Numbered from the stretch's first letter, positions 1 through 7,539 are shown. The stretch is DNA of 16,756 bases from Fibrobacterota bacterium (GCA_030619215.1 JAUXBV010000007.1:1-16756); one strand, 5' to 3'. Numbers and translations: made by a program. Notes: generated by a model from the letters alone, not told the origin.

Positions 1-5
1 TGTGT

Positions 6-72
6 TAAATTAAATCTAAAATCTAAAATCTGGTATCTTAAATCTTAAATCTTAAATCTAAAATCTAAAATC
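6..72. repeat. AAATCTAAAATCT word array
   Basis: The sequence consists of imperfect tandem words of about 7 bases (AAATCTA, AAATCTT). The same words recur in other spacers of this window at 1710-1735, 2862-2889 and 3873-3899, always outside genes. No coding potential. It is a degenerate intergenic repeat family of unknown function. Confidence 0.7.
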
Positions 73-111
73 CTCCCCCTCCCTCCAACACCCTACTTTT
101 CATATAGGCAT

Positions 112-135
112 ACCTCTCCCCCGTCGGCGGTACCT
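112..135 (+). repeat. 24-bp inverted repeat, left copy
   Basis: These 24 bases (beginning ACCTCTCCCCC and ending GGCGGTACCT) are the exact reverse complement of 9968-9991. Flanks are partly alike too: on the same reading an ATAG-like word precedes both copies and AGCCTAC follows both 11-13 bases later, so the related element is probably 50-60 bp. The pair brackets the whole leftward gene block. Confidence 0.75.
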
Positions 136-361
136 GGGTGAAAACGGTAGCCTACTAGATGGGTGAAAGGCATTAGCTTTCTTCAGTTGGTTGCTTAATA
201 GTAATAAACCGTAACTCGTTGATTAATTATACATTAGCCGAGTTTGTTTTTCAACAGATATTAACGTTTAGCGCACGCCGCAGCGATATTTTGTTTCCAG
301 AGAGTAATTCGGGGTTATAAGTGGAATATTTATATAATAATGAAGAGATCATTAATAATAT

Positions 362-913
362 TTATAGTGCTTTTACAAGAGATGCATCTACATTCACAGC
401 AGCCATACCAAGGATATCCACGGAAAGGATAAGCTTATGGGTGGAGAGCATCCTCTGAATGGTTCCCCGAATACCTCTCATTGGGCCCGATACCACCTCG
501 ACAAGTTCGCCGGGTTTGAGGTTTGATGCGTCAAACGGCTCAAGGGGAATACCCAACTCAAGCGTGTGGTATACCAGCTCAAGTTGCTTCTTGAAATGAG
601 TCTGGTTTCTCACTTCAACAAGTCGTACAATACGATTGGTGGAAAAAATGCTGCGTTCCGTCCCTTTGGGTGCGCAGAAGCTGATATAGCCGGGAAAAAG
701 GCAAATGATTGATTTGCGCGGTTTATTGTTGTCACGCCTGCGGGTTACTTTGGTATACATGGGCAGGTAATACTCGATATGACGATTGACAAAGTCAAAA
801 GCAAGCGCCTTTTCCTGGCGCGGTTTTACCTTTGCAACCCACCATGGCGCCTCTGCATCATGTATGGGGCGGCCCGGGAAACGGGGTGGTGGGTTTTTTG
901 AGAGGGGTATCAT
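362..913 (-). CDS. Specialised NusG paralogue (UpxY/RfaH-like transcription antiterminator)
   Basis: A 183-residue protein with NusG architecture. The N-terminal NGN domain spans about residues 23-115, with the typical WWVAKVKPRQE opening at 24-34 and CLFPGYISF at 71-79. A KOW domain follows at about 132-160 (LKPGELVEVVSGPMRG). NusG paralogues of this kind bind elongating RNA polymerase and suppress pausing and termination, usually over long capsule, O-antigen or exopolysaccharide operons. The adjacency to pyrE and the presence of a surface-glycan cluster in the window favour a specialised paralogue over the housekeeping NusG, which normally lies between secE and rplK. Its ATG overlaps the pyrE stop by one base (TAATG), so translation is probably coupled. 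The target operon could be to the left of the window or the rightward glycan operon; the sequence does not decide. Confidence 0.85.
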   Translation of the reverse strand: MIPLSKNPPPRFPGRPIHDAEAPWWVAKVKPRQEKALAFDFVNRHIEYYLPMYTKVTRRRDNNKPRKSIICLFPGYISFCAPKGTERSIFSTNRIVRLVEVRNQTHFKKQLELVYHTLELGIPLEPFDASNLKPGELVEVVSGPMRGIRGTIQRMLSTHKLILSVDILGMAAVNVDASLVKAL

Positions 914-1587
914 TAACGGGCCCCGTACTTTTCACGATACACATCGATCTTCTGTTTTATGTCGTCATTGAGGAGTATCGTTCCGTCAATTTGCCTGTTG
1001 TGAAGGTATGAGACAATTTCGTCAAGGGTGACGATAGCGCCGGTTGTCATGCCGAATTCTTCATGCAGCTCCTGCAGCGCGCCTTTATCACCGGCTCCTT
1101 TTTCCATGCGGTCAACTGAAATGATGAGGCCGGCAAGTTTTATCTTTGCTGCTTTGCGAAGCAGGGGAACTGTCTCGCGTATTGACGTTCCGGCAGTGGT
1201 GACGTCTTCGATTATAATAACCCTGTCATTATCGGTCAGTTTATGGCCGATGAGGCCGCCGCCTTCGCCATGGTCCTTTACCTCTTTTCTGTTGAAGCAG
1301 AATGATATGTCCCTGTTCAGTTTATGAGAGAGCGCAATGGAGGTCGTAACAACAAGGGGGATGCCTTTATAAGCGGGCCCGAAAAGTACATTTGCGTCGT
1401 CTTTTATGGTAGAGCATATTGCCTCCGCATAAAATTCCCCGAGTTTTTTTATCTGCCCGCCCGTTTTGTAGTTGCCGGTATTTATAAAGTAAGGGGTTTT
1501 CCTGCCGCTTTTAGTTATAAAATCCCCGAAGGTAAGAACGTCCGATCTTACCATAAACTCTATGAATTGTTTTTTATATTCTTCCAT
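913..1587 (-). CDS. pyrE: Orotate phosphoribosyltransferase
   Basis: Catalyses orotate + PRPP to orotidine 5'-monophosphate in de novo pyrimidine synthesis, in the cytoplasm as a dimer. The PRPP-binding signature IIIEDVTTAGTS lies at residues 124-135, the flexible catalytic loop KEVKDHGEGG at 101-110, and GPAYKGIP at 70-77. The length of 224 residues is normal. I place the start at the ATG whose first base is 1587. The in-frame GTG three codons upstream lies within the sequence AAAAAGGTG, which works better as ribosome binding site with six bases of spacing. The stop overlaps the start of the NusG-like gene. About 220 bp of spacer upstream must hold its promoter. Confidence 0.93.
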   Translation of the reverse strand: MEEYKKQFIEFMVRSDVLTFGDFITKSGRKTPYFINTGNYKTGGQIKKLGEFYAEAICSTIKDDANVLFGPAYKGIPLVVTTSIALSHKLNRDISFCFNRKEVKDHGEGGGLIGHKLTDNDRVIIIEDVTTAGTSIRETVPLLRKAAKIKLAGLIISVDRMEKGAGDKGALQELHEEFGMTTGAIVTLDEIVSYLHNRQIDGTILLNDDIKQKIDVYREKYGAR

Positions 1588-1596
1588 ATAATTCAC

Positions 1597-1819
1597 CTTT
1601 TTGCAATGTGCTGTTTTATAATGTTTTTTTCTCTTCGGCTACCGTGTTCCGAATGACGGCTCTTACCAGCCTGGGATGATAAGGGCAATATAAATCATTT
1701 CAATATTATAAATCTAAAATCAACAATCTAAAATCAAGCTCCCCATCAATGCAACGTTCCTGCTGTCTGCCAGCTTCTATCTTTACATGTGCAAATCCGT
1801 TGTGTACGTGTCATCAATG
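1597..1819. other. pyrE upstream spacer with leader hairpin
   Basis: The spacer holds AAATCTAAAATC words at 1710-1735. On the minus strand, about 40 bases before pyrE, TTCGG and CCGAA (1652-1633) can pair around a loop containing the start of CGGTAGCC, and are followed by an A-rich tract. CGGTAGC resembles the core of the ops element recognised by RfaH-type proteins (GGCGGTAGC), but the match is short. No clear -35/-10 pair could be chosen. Confidence 0.4.
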
Positions 1820-2623
1820 TTATATCTTCAATCCATCATAAGCGAAATCCATCCATGAGTCAAGATGCCCGGCGTCTGTCTTATAATGGATGTTATGGCA
1901 CATATTAGTAAAATAACATTTTTTCGGTTTCAGTTCACGCGCAATTTCAATACTTTCAGGAAGTATAATATGGGTTACATGAGTCCGCTCTTCTCTCAAA
2001 CAGTCAAGTATCAGGCAGTCAAGGTTTCCAAGAAGCTTTTTATGGACGCCAATAATCTCTTTTATGTCGGGAATATATGCCACATCCCCAATACGATACC
2101 CATAGCAGCCGCTGAGCGGCCCGTGCTTGACAGGTATGGGAGTCACGGTTTTTCCAAAAAGGGTGAAAGGCTCTTTAATATTATTTAGTGACAGTTGTGG
2201 AATACCGCCCCCTTCGAAGGTGCCGGGGTCAAAAATATAGCTAAAAAACTGCCTTATGCCCGACGTTGACTCTTCTGATCCGTAAATCGGCAGGGGTTCG
2301 TCGCGTTCATAGGTATAGGATCGAATATCGGGAATACCCATCACGTGATCCGCATGAATGTGGGTAATCAGGACAGCGTCGATCTTGGGTATTCGCTCCC
2401 TCAGGGCCTGGTGATGAAAGTCAGGTGAAACGTCAATGAGTACATGCTTTTCATTATACTCAATAAGGATTGAGGCCCTGGTGCGGCGGTGCTTCGGGTC
2501 GGTAAAAGATTCTTTACACACATTCTTTTTGCATAGAGAGAAGCCTTTTCTCATGCAGTAAAGAGGCGGCACGCCGTGAGATGTTCCTGTTCCAAGAAAG
2601 GTTATTTTCATACTAGTCGCCAT
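1820..2623 (-). CDS. MBL-fold metallo-hydrolase, PhnP-like
   Basis: A 267-residue beta-lactamase-fold hydrolase. The strand MKITFLGTGTSHGVP opens the fold at residues 5-19, and the metal motif HIHADH lies at 88-93. A further metal-ligand candidate histidine is H167 (PVKHGPLSG), followed by DVAYIPD (180-186) and the C-terminal TNMCHNIHY (239-247). Cysteines at about 23, 31 and 36 followed by HRRTRASILIE match the zinc-binding insert common in PhnP-type phosphodiesterases and their uncharacterised relatives. These relatives hydrolyse phosphodiester bonds in cyclic or modified nucleotides or sugar phosphates; the substrate here cannot be told. There are no phosphonate genes nearby, so phnP is not assigned. 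Either Met1 (2623) or Met5 (2611) could be the start; neither has a strong ribosome binding site, and relatives start at the position of Met5. Confidence 0.82.
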   Translation of the reverse strand: MATSMKITFLGTGTSHGVPPLYCMRKGFSLCKKNVCKESFTDPKHRRTRASILIEYNEKHVLIDVSPDFHHQALRERIPKIDAVLITHIHADHVMGIPDIRSYTYERDEPLPIYGSEESTSGIRQFFSYIFDPGTFEGGGIPQLSLNNIKEPFTLFGKTVTPIPVKHGPLSGCYGYRIGDVAYIPDIKEIIGVHKKLLGNLDCLILDCLREERTHVTHIILPESIEIARELKPKKCYFTNMCHNIHYKTDAGHLDSWMDFAYDGLKI

Positions 2624-2914
2624 ATCTTCTCGTATTTCGTGAAGCGTATCTCGTTACTCGTTATTCATATTTTATCCTAAATTAAGCAGTTTAAGGTTCA
2701 GAGGTTCAAGGGTTATAAGGTTAAAAGCTTGAAGAGATAAGATGCTAAAAGCTTTCCAACCTGGAACCCAGAACTGCGTTTTTAGGTTTATATGGTATGA
2801 TAATAATATAGTGATTCAAATTTTCAAATCTCATGTCCTCTGTAGCTTTAGCAAAAGAGGGGAAATCTAAAATCTGCAATCTACAATTCAACATTCCAAC
2901 AATCCATTACTCCA
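2624..2914. other. Repeat-filled spacer
   Basis: No gene. The spacer is a mosaic of short words: TCGTATTTCGT/TCGTATCTCGTTACTCGT at 2629-2665, AAGGTTCAGAGGTTCAAGGGTT at about 2692-2713, the hairpin-bearing direct repeat at 2822-2889, and CCATTACTCCACTACTCCATT words at 2893-2925. The last array runs into the end of the DsbA-like gene. Confidence 0.65.
2822..2889. repeat. Hairpin-bearing direct repeat, copy 1
   Basis: Aligns with 3832-3899: TTTCAAATCTC, then GTCCTCTG, a CTTTAG core, AAAGAGGG and AAATCTAAAATCTGCAATCT. Within it 2837-2860 can fold as a 10-bp stem around TTTA with 8 of 10 pairs. The two copies flank the DsbA-like gene at a distance of about 1,010 bp. Confidence 0.65.
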
Positions 2915-2925
2915 CTACTCCATTC
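2893..2925. repeat. CCATTACTCC word array reaching the 3' end of a gene
   Basis: Imperfect repeats of CCA(A/T)T(A)CTCCACTACTCCATT. On the minus strand the last codons of the DsbA-like gene (ATG GAG TAG) fall inside the array, so the array supplies the stop codon. Related words (GGAGAGATGGAGTACTC) occur at about 10040-10056. Confidence 0.55.
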
Positions 2926-3757
2926 TTTTCCCTCTCTGCGGTGAATTAATACGTTCATATTCATATTCCACCACGTCAATAATCCACTGGGGGTTTTTAT
3001 AGCTTTGATACCTCCGGTTGTTGATAAACAGTGTCGGGCTGATTTTTGCACCGTTTGATAAAGCTTCCTCCTGAATATTTTTCAGTTCTGCAATAAGCTT
3101 TTCATCATAAAGATATTTCTCAAACAACGCGGTGTTCAGGCCAAGCTTTTTAGCCTTTTTAATAAGGAATTTTTCATCGAGCCGTTTTTTAACATTTTCA
3201 AGGCTTAAGAAAAATTCCCAGAACTTCCCCATTTTGGCAGCGGCCATGAAAGCCCTGTCCCCAATGTGCACGGTTGACGGTTTTAACCGGAGCATGGCCA
3301 TTCCTTTGACCGGCCCTTCGGTTACCGCCATGTGCAGCGGGATACATACCTTTTTACACAGGTTGCACGATGCACTGATATAGGCTGTTATAACAATGGG
3401 TGCGGCGGCGTCCCCTGCAGGTGGTATATATGACGAGGCAATGGAGAAGGTGTCTGGCCCGAAAAAAGAAATATACCTTTTGTCGAGTTGAAGGGTAATT
3501 GCATCGTAGTTATCTTCACGCATGATAAGCCAGCAGGTAAAGTTATAGAACCTTGGTGCAATGGAACACGCAGGTTTATTTATTATGCATTTCTCAATGG
3601 TGCTGTTACAGCATTTTACAATGCGGTAATTGGTAATAACGGAATCGAGGAGTAACAGCCGGCTGTCCGTTGTGACACTGTCGGAGTAGTTAATAAATGA
3701 ATAGGTTGTTGTCGTTGTCAGTATGAGTAATATTGCACTGTATTTAAATACGTTCAT
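2915..3757 (-). CDS. Membrane-anchored DsbA/thioredoxin-like protein
   Basis: A 280-residue protein with one N-terminal hydrophobic segment (about residues 4-22), a signal peptide or membrane anchor, so the rest should be in the periplasm. A cysteine-rich stretch follows (C49, C50, C57, C64, C75), resembling a degenerate CcmH-like segment seen in some envelope thioredoxin proteins. The thioredoxin-fold domain starts near residue 119. Its redox motif is CNLC at 131-134, followed by a third cysteine at 138, then GDRAFMAAAKMGKFWEF at 166-182 and the cis-proline loop ISPTLFIN at 239-246, with helices between as in DsbA. It probably forms or isomerises disulfides of envelope proteins. No DsbB or DsbD partner is in the window. 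The start codon lacks a good ribosome binding site. The last three codons lie in an intergenic word array. Confidence 0.72.
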   Translation of the reverse strand: MNVFKYSAILLILTTTTTYSFINYSDSVTTDSRLLLLDSVITNYRIVKCCNSTIEKCIINKPACSIAPRFYNFTCWLIMREDNYDAITLQLDKRYISFFGPDTFSIASSYIPPAGDAAAPIVITAYISASCNLCKKVCIPLHMAVTEGPVKGMAMLRLKPSTVHIGDRAFMAAAKMGKFWEFFLSLENVKKRLDEKFLIKKAKKLGLNTALFEKYLYDEKLIAELKNIQEEALSNGAKISPTLFINNRRYQSYKNPQWIIDVVEYEYERINSPQRGKRME

Positions 3758-3831
3758 AGAGTAAAATGGTATTGCTTTATCATGTAAACAACATTTAAAT
3801 GTATCACAGGGTGCGTTTTGATATTTTCCTA

Positions 3832-3899
3832 TTTCAAAATCTCGCGTCCTCTGAAACTTTAGTGAAAGAGGGAAAATCTACAATCTGAAATCTAAAATA
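3832..3899. repeat. Hairpin-bearing direct repeat, copy 2
   Basis: Second copy of the element at 2822-2889, same orientation. The stem region 3848-3871 keeps CCTCTG, the TTTA loop and AAAGAGG with 7 of 10 pairs. It is followed by AAAATCTACAATCTGAAATCTAAAAT-type words. It lies upstream of the DsbA-like gene and downstream of the lamin-tail gene. Confidence 0.65.
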
Positions 3900-3956
3900 A
3901 ATGACGCCCTCGGAAATGCCGCTTCTGCGGTCAACGGCTAATAACAGGCTTGCTGG

Positions 3957-5231
3957 TTACGATCCCGGTCCTCCGGGAGTGCCTTTCTGTTTTGTTATGG
4001 TTGTGTCAATATAGCTTTCCGCTTGAATCCAGTTTCTTCCAAAGTTATTATACTCGGGATCGTCGGGAAGTGCGTCGAGAACAATAGATGCTTTTATTGA
4101 TGTAGAAAAGTTAGGCCATTCCTGCTCATTGCTGCCTGTCTGGAAAGCAACATTATCAATGATGCTTGAATCCTTTGCAAGGCGCAGAGTGATCCAATTG
4201 CCGCTGGTTGAGGATAGGTCAAAGGCCGACTTGGTTAAGTGTGTAGTATCAAACCATGGTACAGTATCAATAATTTCTACAGTGTCGCGTCTCCCAATAA
4301 CATAAAAATCTTTTGGGGGCACAGTTATCTTAAAAAATCGAAATGTTCCATTATCTTTTTGTAAAATAATAGTGTCGTTGAAAGCGACGGTTTTAGGATT
4401 GTACAGTTCAACATATTCAGAATCATTGGTATTATACATTATCTCTGTTATTATTAACCCGCCATTTTCATCGCCTATTGAATCGGTTGTGTCCATTATG
4501 CCGGTAATAATAGTTACACCGGGCATGTGAATGGTGACCTGGATAGAAATTTTACCGACACTGATAAAGGATGCTTCAATAGCGGTGTTTGAATTGGTAA
4601 AGGTGAAATTTTCCATTTTCCATGATGCAACGGTGTCTTCAGCAACGCTATAGCCTACAATTGATATGGTGCCTGTTGTGCCGAAGGGGATTTTGTCAAG
4701 GCACATATTGAGCTTGGGTTCCCTTTCAGCCTTTTCCTGCCAGGTAGTATTTACGGTCACAAAAGAGAGCTCAACGGAATCAACTATGGTTGGAATATCT
4801 GTCAGGACAGCATAGATCGATCCTTTTATTGGAAAGAGCTCCAGTAAAACCTGTGTTGTTTTTGCAGGTTCAATATCTATTATTTCACTGTCTATTCCAT
4901 GAATAGTATCGCCCTCATCGTCTATTGTCCATGCTTCCACTAGCCTGTTATCTCCCGCGGGAAGATTTTCGATAGTAAAGGAGTAAAACGATTGGCCGCT
5001 TATAAGATCAAGGGTGTCGTGTATCGTGTCCATATCAACGGCGCTTATTTGTACAACGAGTTTGCTCCAGGCGGTTTCCCGGGTGTTGATATTTGATTGA
5101 GACTTGTTAGCCCAGACAAGAATAGTTAATGATCCATCGCCGGTACTATTTGAGTCGGAAGGAATTTTTCCGCAGAAAAAGCAGGATAGAGCGATACTCA
5201 GAATGAAAATAAAATAGATGGGGTGCTTCAT
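3957..5231 (-). CDS. Putative lipoprotein with C-terminal lamin-tail domain (LTD)
   Basis: A 424-residue secreted protein. Residues 1-20 form a signal peptide with Cys17 (IALSC) or Cys20 as possible lipidation sites, followed by a polar linker. The middle (about 35-245) is beta-rich, with no domain I can name. Residues 258-419 look like a lamin-tail domain: GGLIITEIMYN at 257-267, EYVELYNP at 272-279, then predicted strands including GNWITLRL (344-351) and IIDNVAFQ (357-364), ending in the GTPGGPGS tail typical of LTD proteins. Bacterial LTDs are found in secreted and surface proteins and are thought to mediate adhesion or binding. The ribosome binding site AAAGGAC sits eight bases before the ATG. 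It follows the hcp terminator, so it is probably transcribed from its own promoter in 5232-5350 and need not belong to the T6SS. Confidence 0.8.
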   Translation of the reverse strand: MKHPIYFIFILSIALSCFFCGKIPSDSNSTGDGSLTILVWANKSQSNINTRETAWSKLVVQISAVDMDTIHDTLDLISGQSFYSFTIENLPAGDNRLVEAWTIDDEGDTIHGIDSEIIDIEPAKTTQVLLELFPIKGSIYAVLTDIPTIVDSVELSFVTVNTTWQEKAEREPKLNMCLDKIPFGTTGTISIVGYSVAEDTVASWKMENFTFTNSNTAIEASFISVGKISIQVTIHMPGVTIITGIMDTTDSIGDENGGLIITEIMYNTNDSEYVELYNPKTVAFNDTIILQKDNGTFRFFKITVPPKDFYVIGRRDTVEIIDTVPWFDTTHLTKSAFDLSSTSGNWITLRLAKDSSIIDNVAFQTGSNEQEWPNFSTSIKASIVLDALPDDPEYNNFGRNWIQAESYIDTTITKQKGTPGGPGS

Positions 5232-5355
5232 AATTTTTTGTCCTTTTTAAATAGGGGGTAGACGAAATGAGTAATATAGCAATTTTGCATAGAAAAGAGA
5301 GAGGATTAAATGAAAAAAGGTAGAATTATTATATAAATTATTTATGAAAATAAAA

Positions 5356-5389
5356 AAAAGAGCTCCTTTAAATTTCGCGGAGCTCTTTT
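5356..5389 (-). terminator. Intrinsic terminator after hcp
   Basis: AAAAGAGCTCC (5356-5366) and GGAGCTCTTTT (5379-5389) form a perfect 11-bp stem with a 12-base loop. Read on the minus strand it is followed by a run of T that extends the stem's own Ts (5358-5352). It closes the tssABC-hcp transcript 24 bases after the hcp stop codon. A shorter T tract also follows on the plus strand, but no gene converges from that side. Confidence 0.9.
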
Positions 5390-5412
5390 CTATGAATAAT
5401 TGTTAGTGAGGA

Positions 5413-5889
5413 CTATCTGCCTTCAAGCCATGAATCCGAGTGCATGTAGCCGCCGTCAGGATATTCCCAGGAAATTTTTCCATAACGGAAACTTACCTCT
5501 TCCATGTGTACATAGCGTTCATATTCCTTGGCTTTCACATTGTACATGATGGGTTTTACCGAGCATACCTTTACCTGCTCCAGATCATGTTTGAAGTACA
5601 TTATCTCAGCACCTTCGTCGTCTATTTTATACCACTCCAGCCTCAGATTTTCATAGGTCAATCCTTCACAGACAGCCTTGTAAAGCAGGGGTGAAGACTG
5701 GTCGAAGGCCTTCATGATCCTGAAGGCTTCGTGTTTACGGGTACCGGTAAGCGTTCCGGTATCCGGGTCTGTCGGTATACGAACTTCGTGGTTGAATTCA
5801 AGGACCTCGATACTGTCCTCTCTTCCGGCGACAGTGCAACCGCCTTTAATTTCTCCATCGTTAATCCACATATATGCGGGAATAGGCAT
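5413..5889 (-). CDS. hcp: Type VI secretion tube protein Hcp
   Basis: Hcp forms hexameric rings that stack into the inner tube of the T6SS and is itself secreted with effectors. The 158 residues match the Hcp1 fold: MPIPAYMWINDGEIKG at the N-terminus, SIEVLEFNHEV, the extended-loop region with TGTRKHEAFRIMKAFDQSSP, and the C-terminal HMEEVSFRYGKISWEY. Length is typical and there is no C-terminal effector extension. The start is the ATG at 5889: AAAAGGAG lies six bases upstream, whereas the in-frame TTG two codons earlier falls against that site. A spacer of 112 bp with a CRP-like site separates it from tssC, so extra, independent expression of hcp is likely, as expected for a protein needed in many copies. 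Confidence 0.93.
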   Translation of the reverse strand: MPIPAYMWINDGEIKGGCTVAGREDSIEVLEFNHEVRIPTDPDTGTLTGTRKHEAFRIMKAFDQSSPLLYKAVCEGLTYENLRLEWYKIDDEGAEIMYFKHDLEQVKVCSVKPIMYNVKAKEYERYVHMEEVSFRYGKISWEYPDGGYMHSDSWLEGR

Positions 5890-5961
5890 ACACAACTCCT
5901 TTTATTATTGGTGAAAAATTAGTTTACAGTATAAAATTTAAATTCTGTTCGGAAAAAAGTC

Positions 5962-5977
5962 TGTGATCTACGTCACA
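5962..5977. promoter_or_regulatory. CRP/FNR-family operator upstream of hcp
   Basis: TGTGATCTACGTCACA is a perfect TGTGA-N6-TCACA dyad, the consensus of CRP-type regulators. It lies between tssC and hcp, centred about 80 bases before the hcp start. On the minus strand a possible -10 (TATACT, 5933-5928) follows with no good -35, a pattern typical of activator-dependent promoters. The spacing to this -10 is not an ideal class I or II distance, so the promoter assignment is tentative. Confidence 0.65.
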
Positions 5978-6001
5978 TTTAATAACTTTTTTTATTTTTT
6001 T

Positions 6002-7522
6002 TTATTTTCCTTTCGGCATCTGTGAAACCAAAGAAAGATTGATATCAATACCTTCAATCTGAAAATGCGGTGTTACTGCAAGCGATACTGAAAAGAAACC
6101 CGGGTTATCTTCGATTTCATTAACCGTTACGGCGGCTGCTTTCAAAGGGTGGGTCGCGATTAAATCCGGGCCGGGATCCGGCATTTCAGTAACAAGCCCG
6201 TTAATCCACTTATTCAGCTCTTCCTCTAAAACAGTCCTGCTTTTCGTCGAGCCGATATTCTCGCGCTGTATCACTTTGAGATAATGAGCGATTCTGGATA
6301 TAAGGAAAATATAGGGCAGCCGCGAGTTAATACGCATGTTGGCAGTTATTACCGGGTCGTCATACTCTTCAGGCTTTTGTGTTGAGTTTGCCGAGAAGAA
6401 GCATGCATAGTCCCGGTTTTTGTAGAAAGAGAGTGGAATAAATCCTTCATTGGCAAATTCAAATTCACGTGTTTCCGGAATAAGGATCTCCGTTGGAATC
6501 TTCATCTGTTTGCCTTTGCCCACGTCAAAGAAGTGGACTGGAAGGTTTTCGACTTTTCCTCCTGCCTCCGGTCCGCGAACCTGGACGCACCAGCCGTTGT
6601 CGATGTATGAGCGCACCATGTTTGCAGCAAAGGAAAAAGAGGCGTTTCCCCAAAGGTATTTCTGGTGGTCGTCGCCGGTCACCTGCTCTTCGTAATTGAA
6701 ACCTTTCACCGGCGTTGTGTCCGGGCCGTATGGAAGACGAAGGGAGAACTGCGGCAATGTAAGACCGACATAACGGGAATCTTCCGTCTGCCGAAACGCA
6801 TTCCATCTCATGAAGTCGGAGCGGTCCATGTAATTATGGAAGTCCTCAATTTTCGGAAGGTCGTGTATTGACTCCTTGCCGAAGAACTTTGGGGTTGCCG
6901 CGCCGATAAAGGGGCAGTGACAGGAAGCCGAGATTTTTGATATCTCCTGTAAAAGCCCGATATCAGCAGGGGAGCTGTTGAAGTTATAATCCGAAATAAT
7001 TGCACCGTACGGCTCTCCGCCCGGCGTGTCGTATTCATCGGTATACACGTGTTTATAGAGGCCGGACTGTATTGTTTCGGGCGCATCTTCCAAATCTTCG
7101 GTTAAATCCTCTTTGGAAACATCGAGGATGTCGATTTTAACGTTCTTTTTAAAATCGGTACGGTCAACAAGGAATTTCAGGCTTCGCCACGATTTTTCCA
7201 TTTTCTGAAATTGATCGTGATGAAGAATCTCATCGAGCTGCAGGGAAAGCTTTCTGTCGATTTCTGCAATGTGGTTGTCAAGAACCGTTTTGTCGATTTT
7301 GTCAAGGGTTTGGCCGGACTGTACGATACTGTCAACAAAGAATGCCAGGGCGGCGCCGATTCTTTCATTTGCTTTACTGTCTGCCATTACCTTCGCATCT
7401 TTGAATCCGGATATATCGACTTCACCTTCCGGAACGGAAAGGCTCATTGTCTCATATATAAACTCAAGCCCCTGGACTTCCTGACCTTCAGCCGCTTTTT
7501 CCTGTTTTTGTTTTTCTGCCAT
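6002..7522 (-). CDS. tssC: Type VI secretion contractile sheath large subunit TssC
   Basis: TssC (VipB/ImpC family) pairs with TssB to build the cytoplasmic contractile sheath around the Hcp tube. The 506 residues fit the family throughout. Helical sheath core features include HDQFQKMEKSWRSLKFLVD (about 100-118), EPYGAIISDYNF, the conserved CPFIGAATPKFFG segment, MRWNAFRQTEDSRYVGLTLPQFSLRLPYG, and the C-terminal FSVSLAVTPHFQIEGIDINLSLVS. The ribosome binding site AAGGAG sits six bases before the ATG. It starts 17 bases after the tssB stop, so the two are co-translated. The charged, lysine/glutamate-rich first 15 residues are variable in the family. Confidence 0.95.
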   Translation of the reverse strand: MAEKQKQEKAAEGQEVQGLEFIYETMSLSVPEGEVDISGFKDAKVMADSKANERIGAALAFFVDSIVQSGQTLDKIDKTVLDNHIAEIDRKLSLQLDEILHHDQFQKMEKSWRSLKFLVDRTDFKKNVKIDILDVSKEDLTEDLEDAPETIQSGLYKHVYTDEYDTPGGEPYGAIISDYNFNSSPADIGLLQEISKISASCHCPFIGAATPKFFGKESIHDLPKIEDFHNYMDRSDFMRWNAFRQTEDSRYVGLTLPQFSLRLPYGPDTTPVKGFNYEEQVTGDDHQKYLWGNASFSFAANMVRSYIDNGWCVQVRGPEAGGKVENLPVHFFDVGKGKQMKIPTEILIPETREFEFANEGFIPLSFYKNRDYACFFSANSTQKPEEYDDPVITANMRINSRLPYIFLISRIAHYLKVIQRENIGSTKSRTVLEEELNKWINGLVTEMPDPGPDLIATHPLKAAAVTVNEIEDNPGFFSVSLAVTPHFQIEGIDINLSLVSQMPKGK

Positions 7523-7539
7523 ATTTACTCCTTATTAAA

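Larger units (their letters stand above)
1..361. other. Non-coding left edge rich in repeats
   Basis: No convincing gene is visible here. The stretch holds an AT-rich array of AAATCTAAAATCT/AAATCTTAAATCT words at about 6-72, a C-rich patch at 71-95, the left copy of a 24-bp inverted repeat at 112-135, and the word CGGTAGCCTAC at 145-155. The remainder up to the leftward NusG-like gene is AT-rich without a clear terminator. Two near copies of TGGGTGAAA occur at about 135-143 and 160-168. Confidence 0.7.

Noticed and set aside
6..72. CRISPR array
   Set aside because: Units are about seven bases with no spacers and no constant repeat length.
112..155. JUMPStart/ops element or c-di-GMP riboswitch at GGCGGTACC...CGGTAGCC
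   Set aside because: The ops core requires GGCGGTAGC and this reads GGCGGTACC; no GEMM-type conserved core could be laid out, and no gene lies correctly downstream of the left copy.
1588..1596. GTG start for pyrE at 1596
   Set aside because: The GTG lies in AAAAAGGTG, which serves as ribosome binding site for the ATG at 1587.
3919..3930. CCGC TTCT GCGG hairpin after the lamin-tail gene as terminator
   Set aside because: Only four base pairs and no T tract follow on the minus strand.
5890..5895. TTG start for hcp at 5895
   Set aside because: It directly abuts the AAAAGGAG site; the ATG at 5889 has ideal spacing and gives the normal Hcp N-terminus.
6525..7086. Open frames antisense to or out of frame with tssC
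   Set aside because: They are low-complexity, arginine/serine-rich translations with no family features, overlapping a strongly conserved gene.
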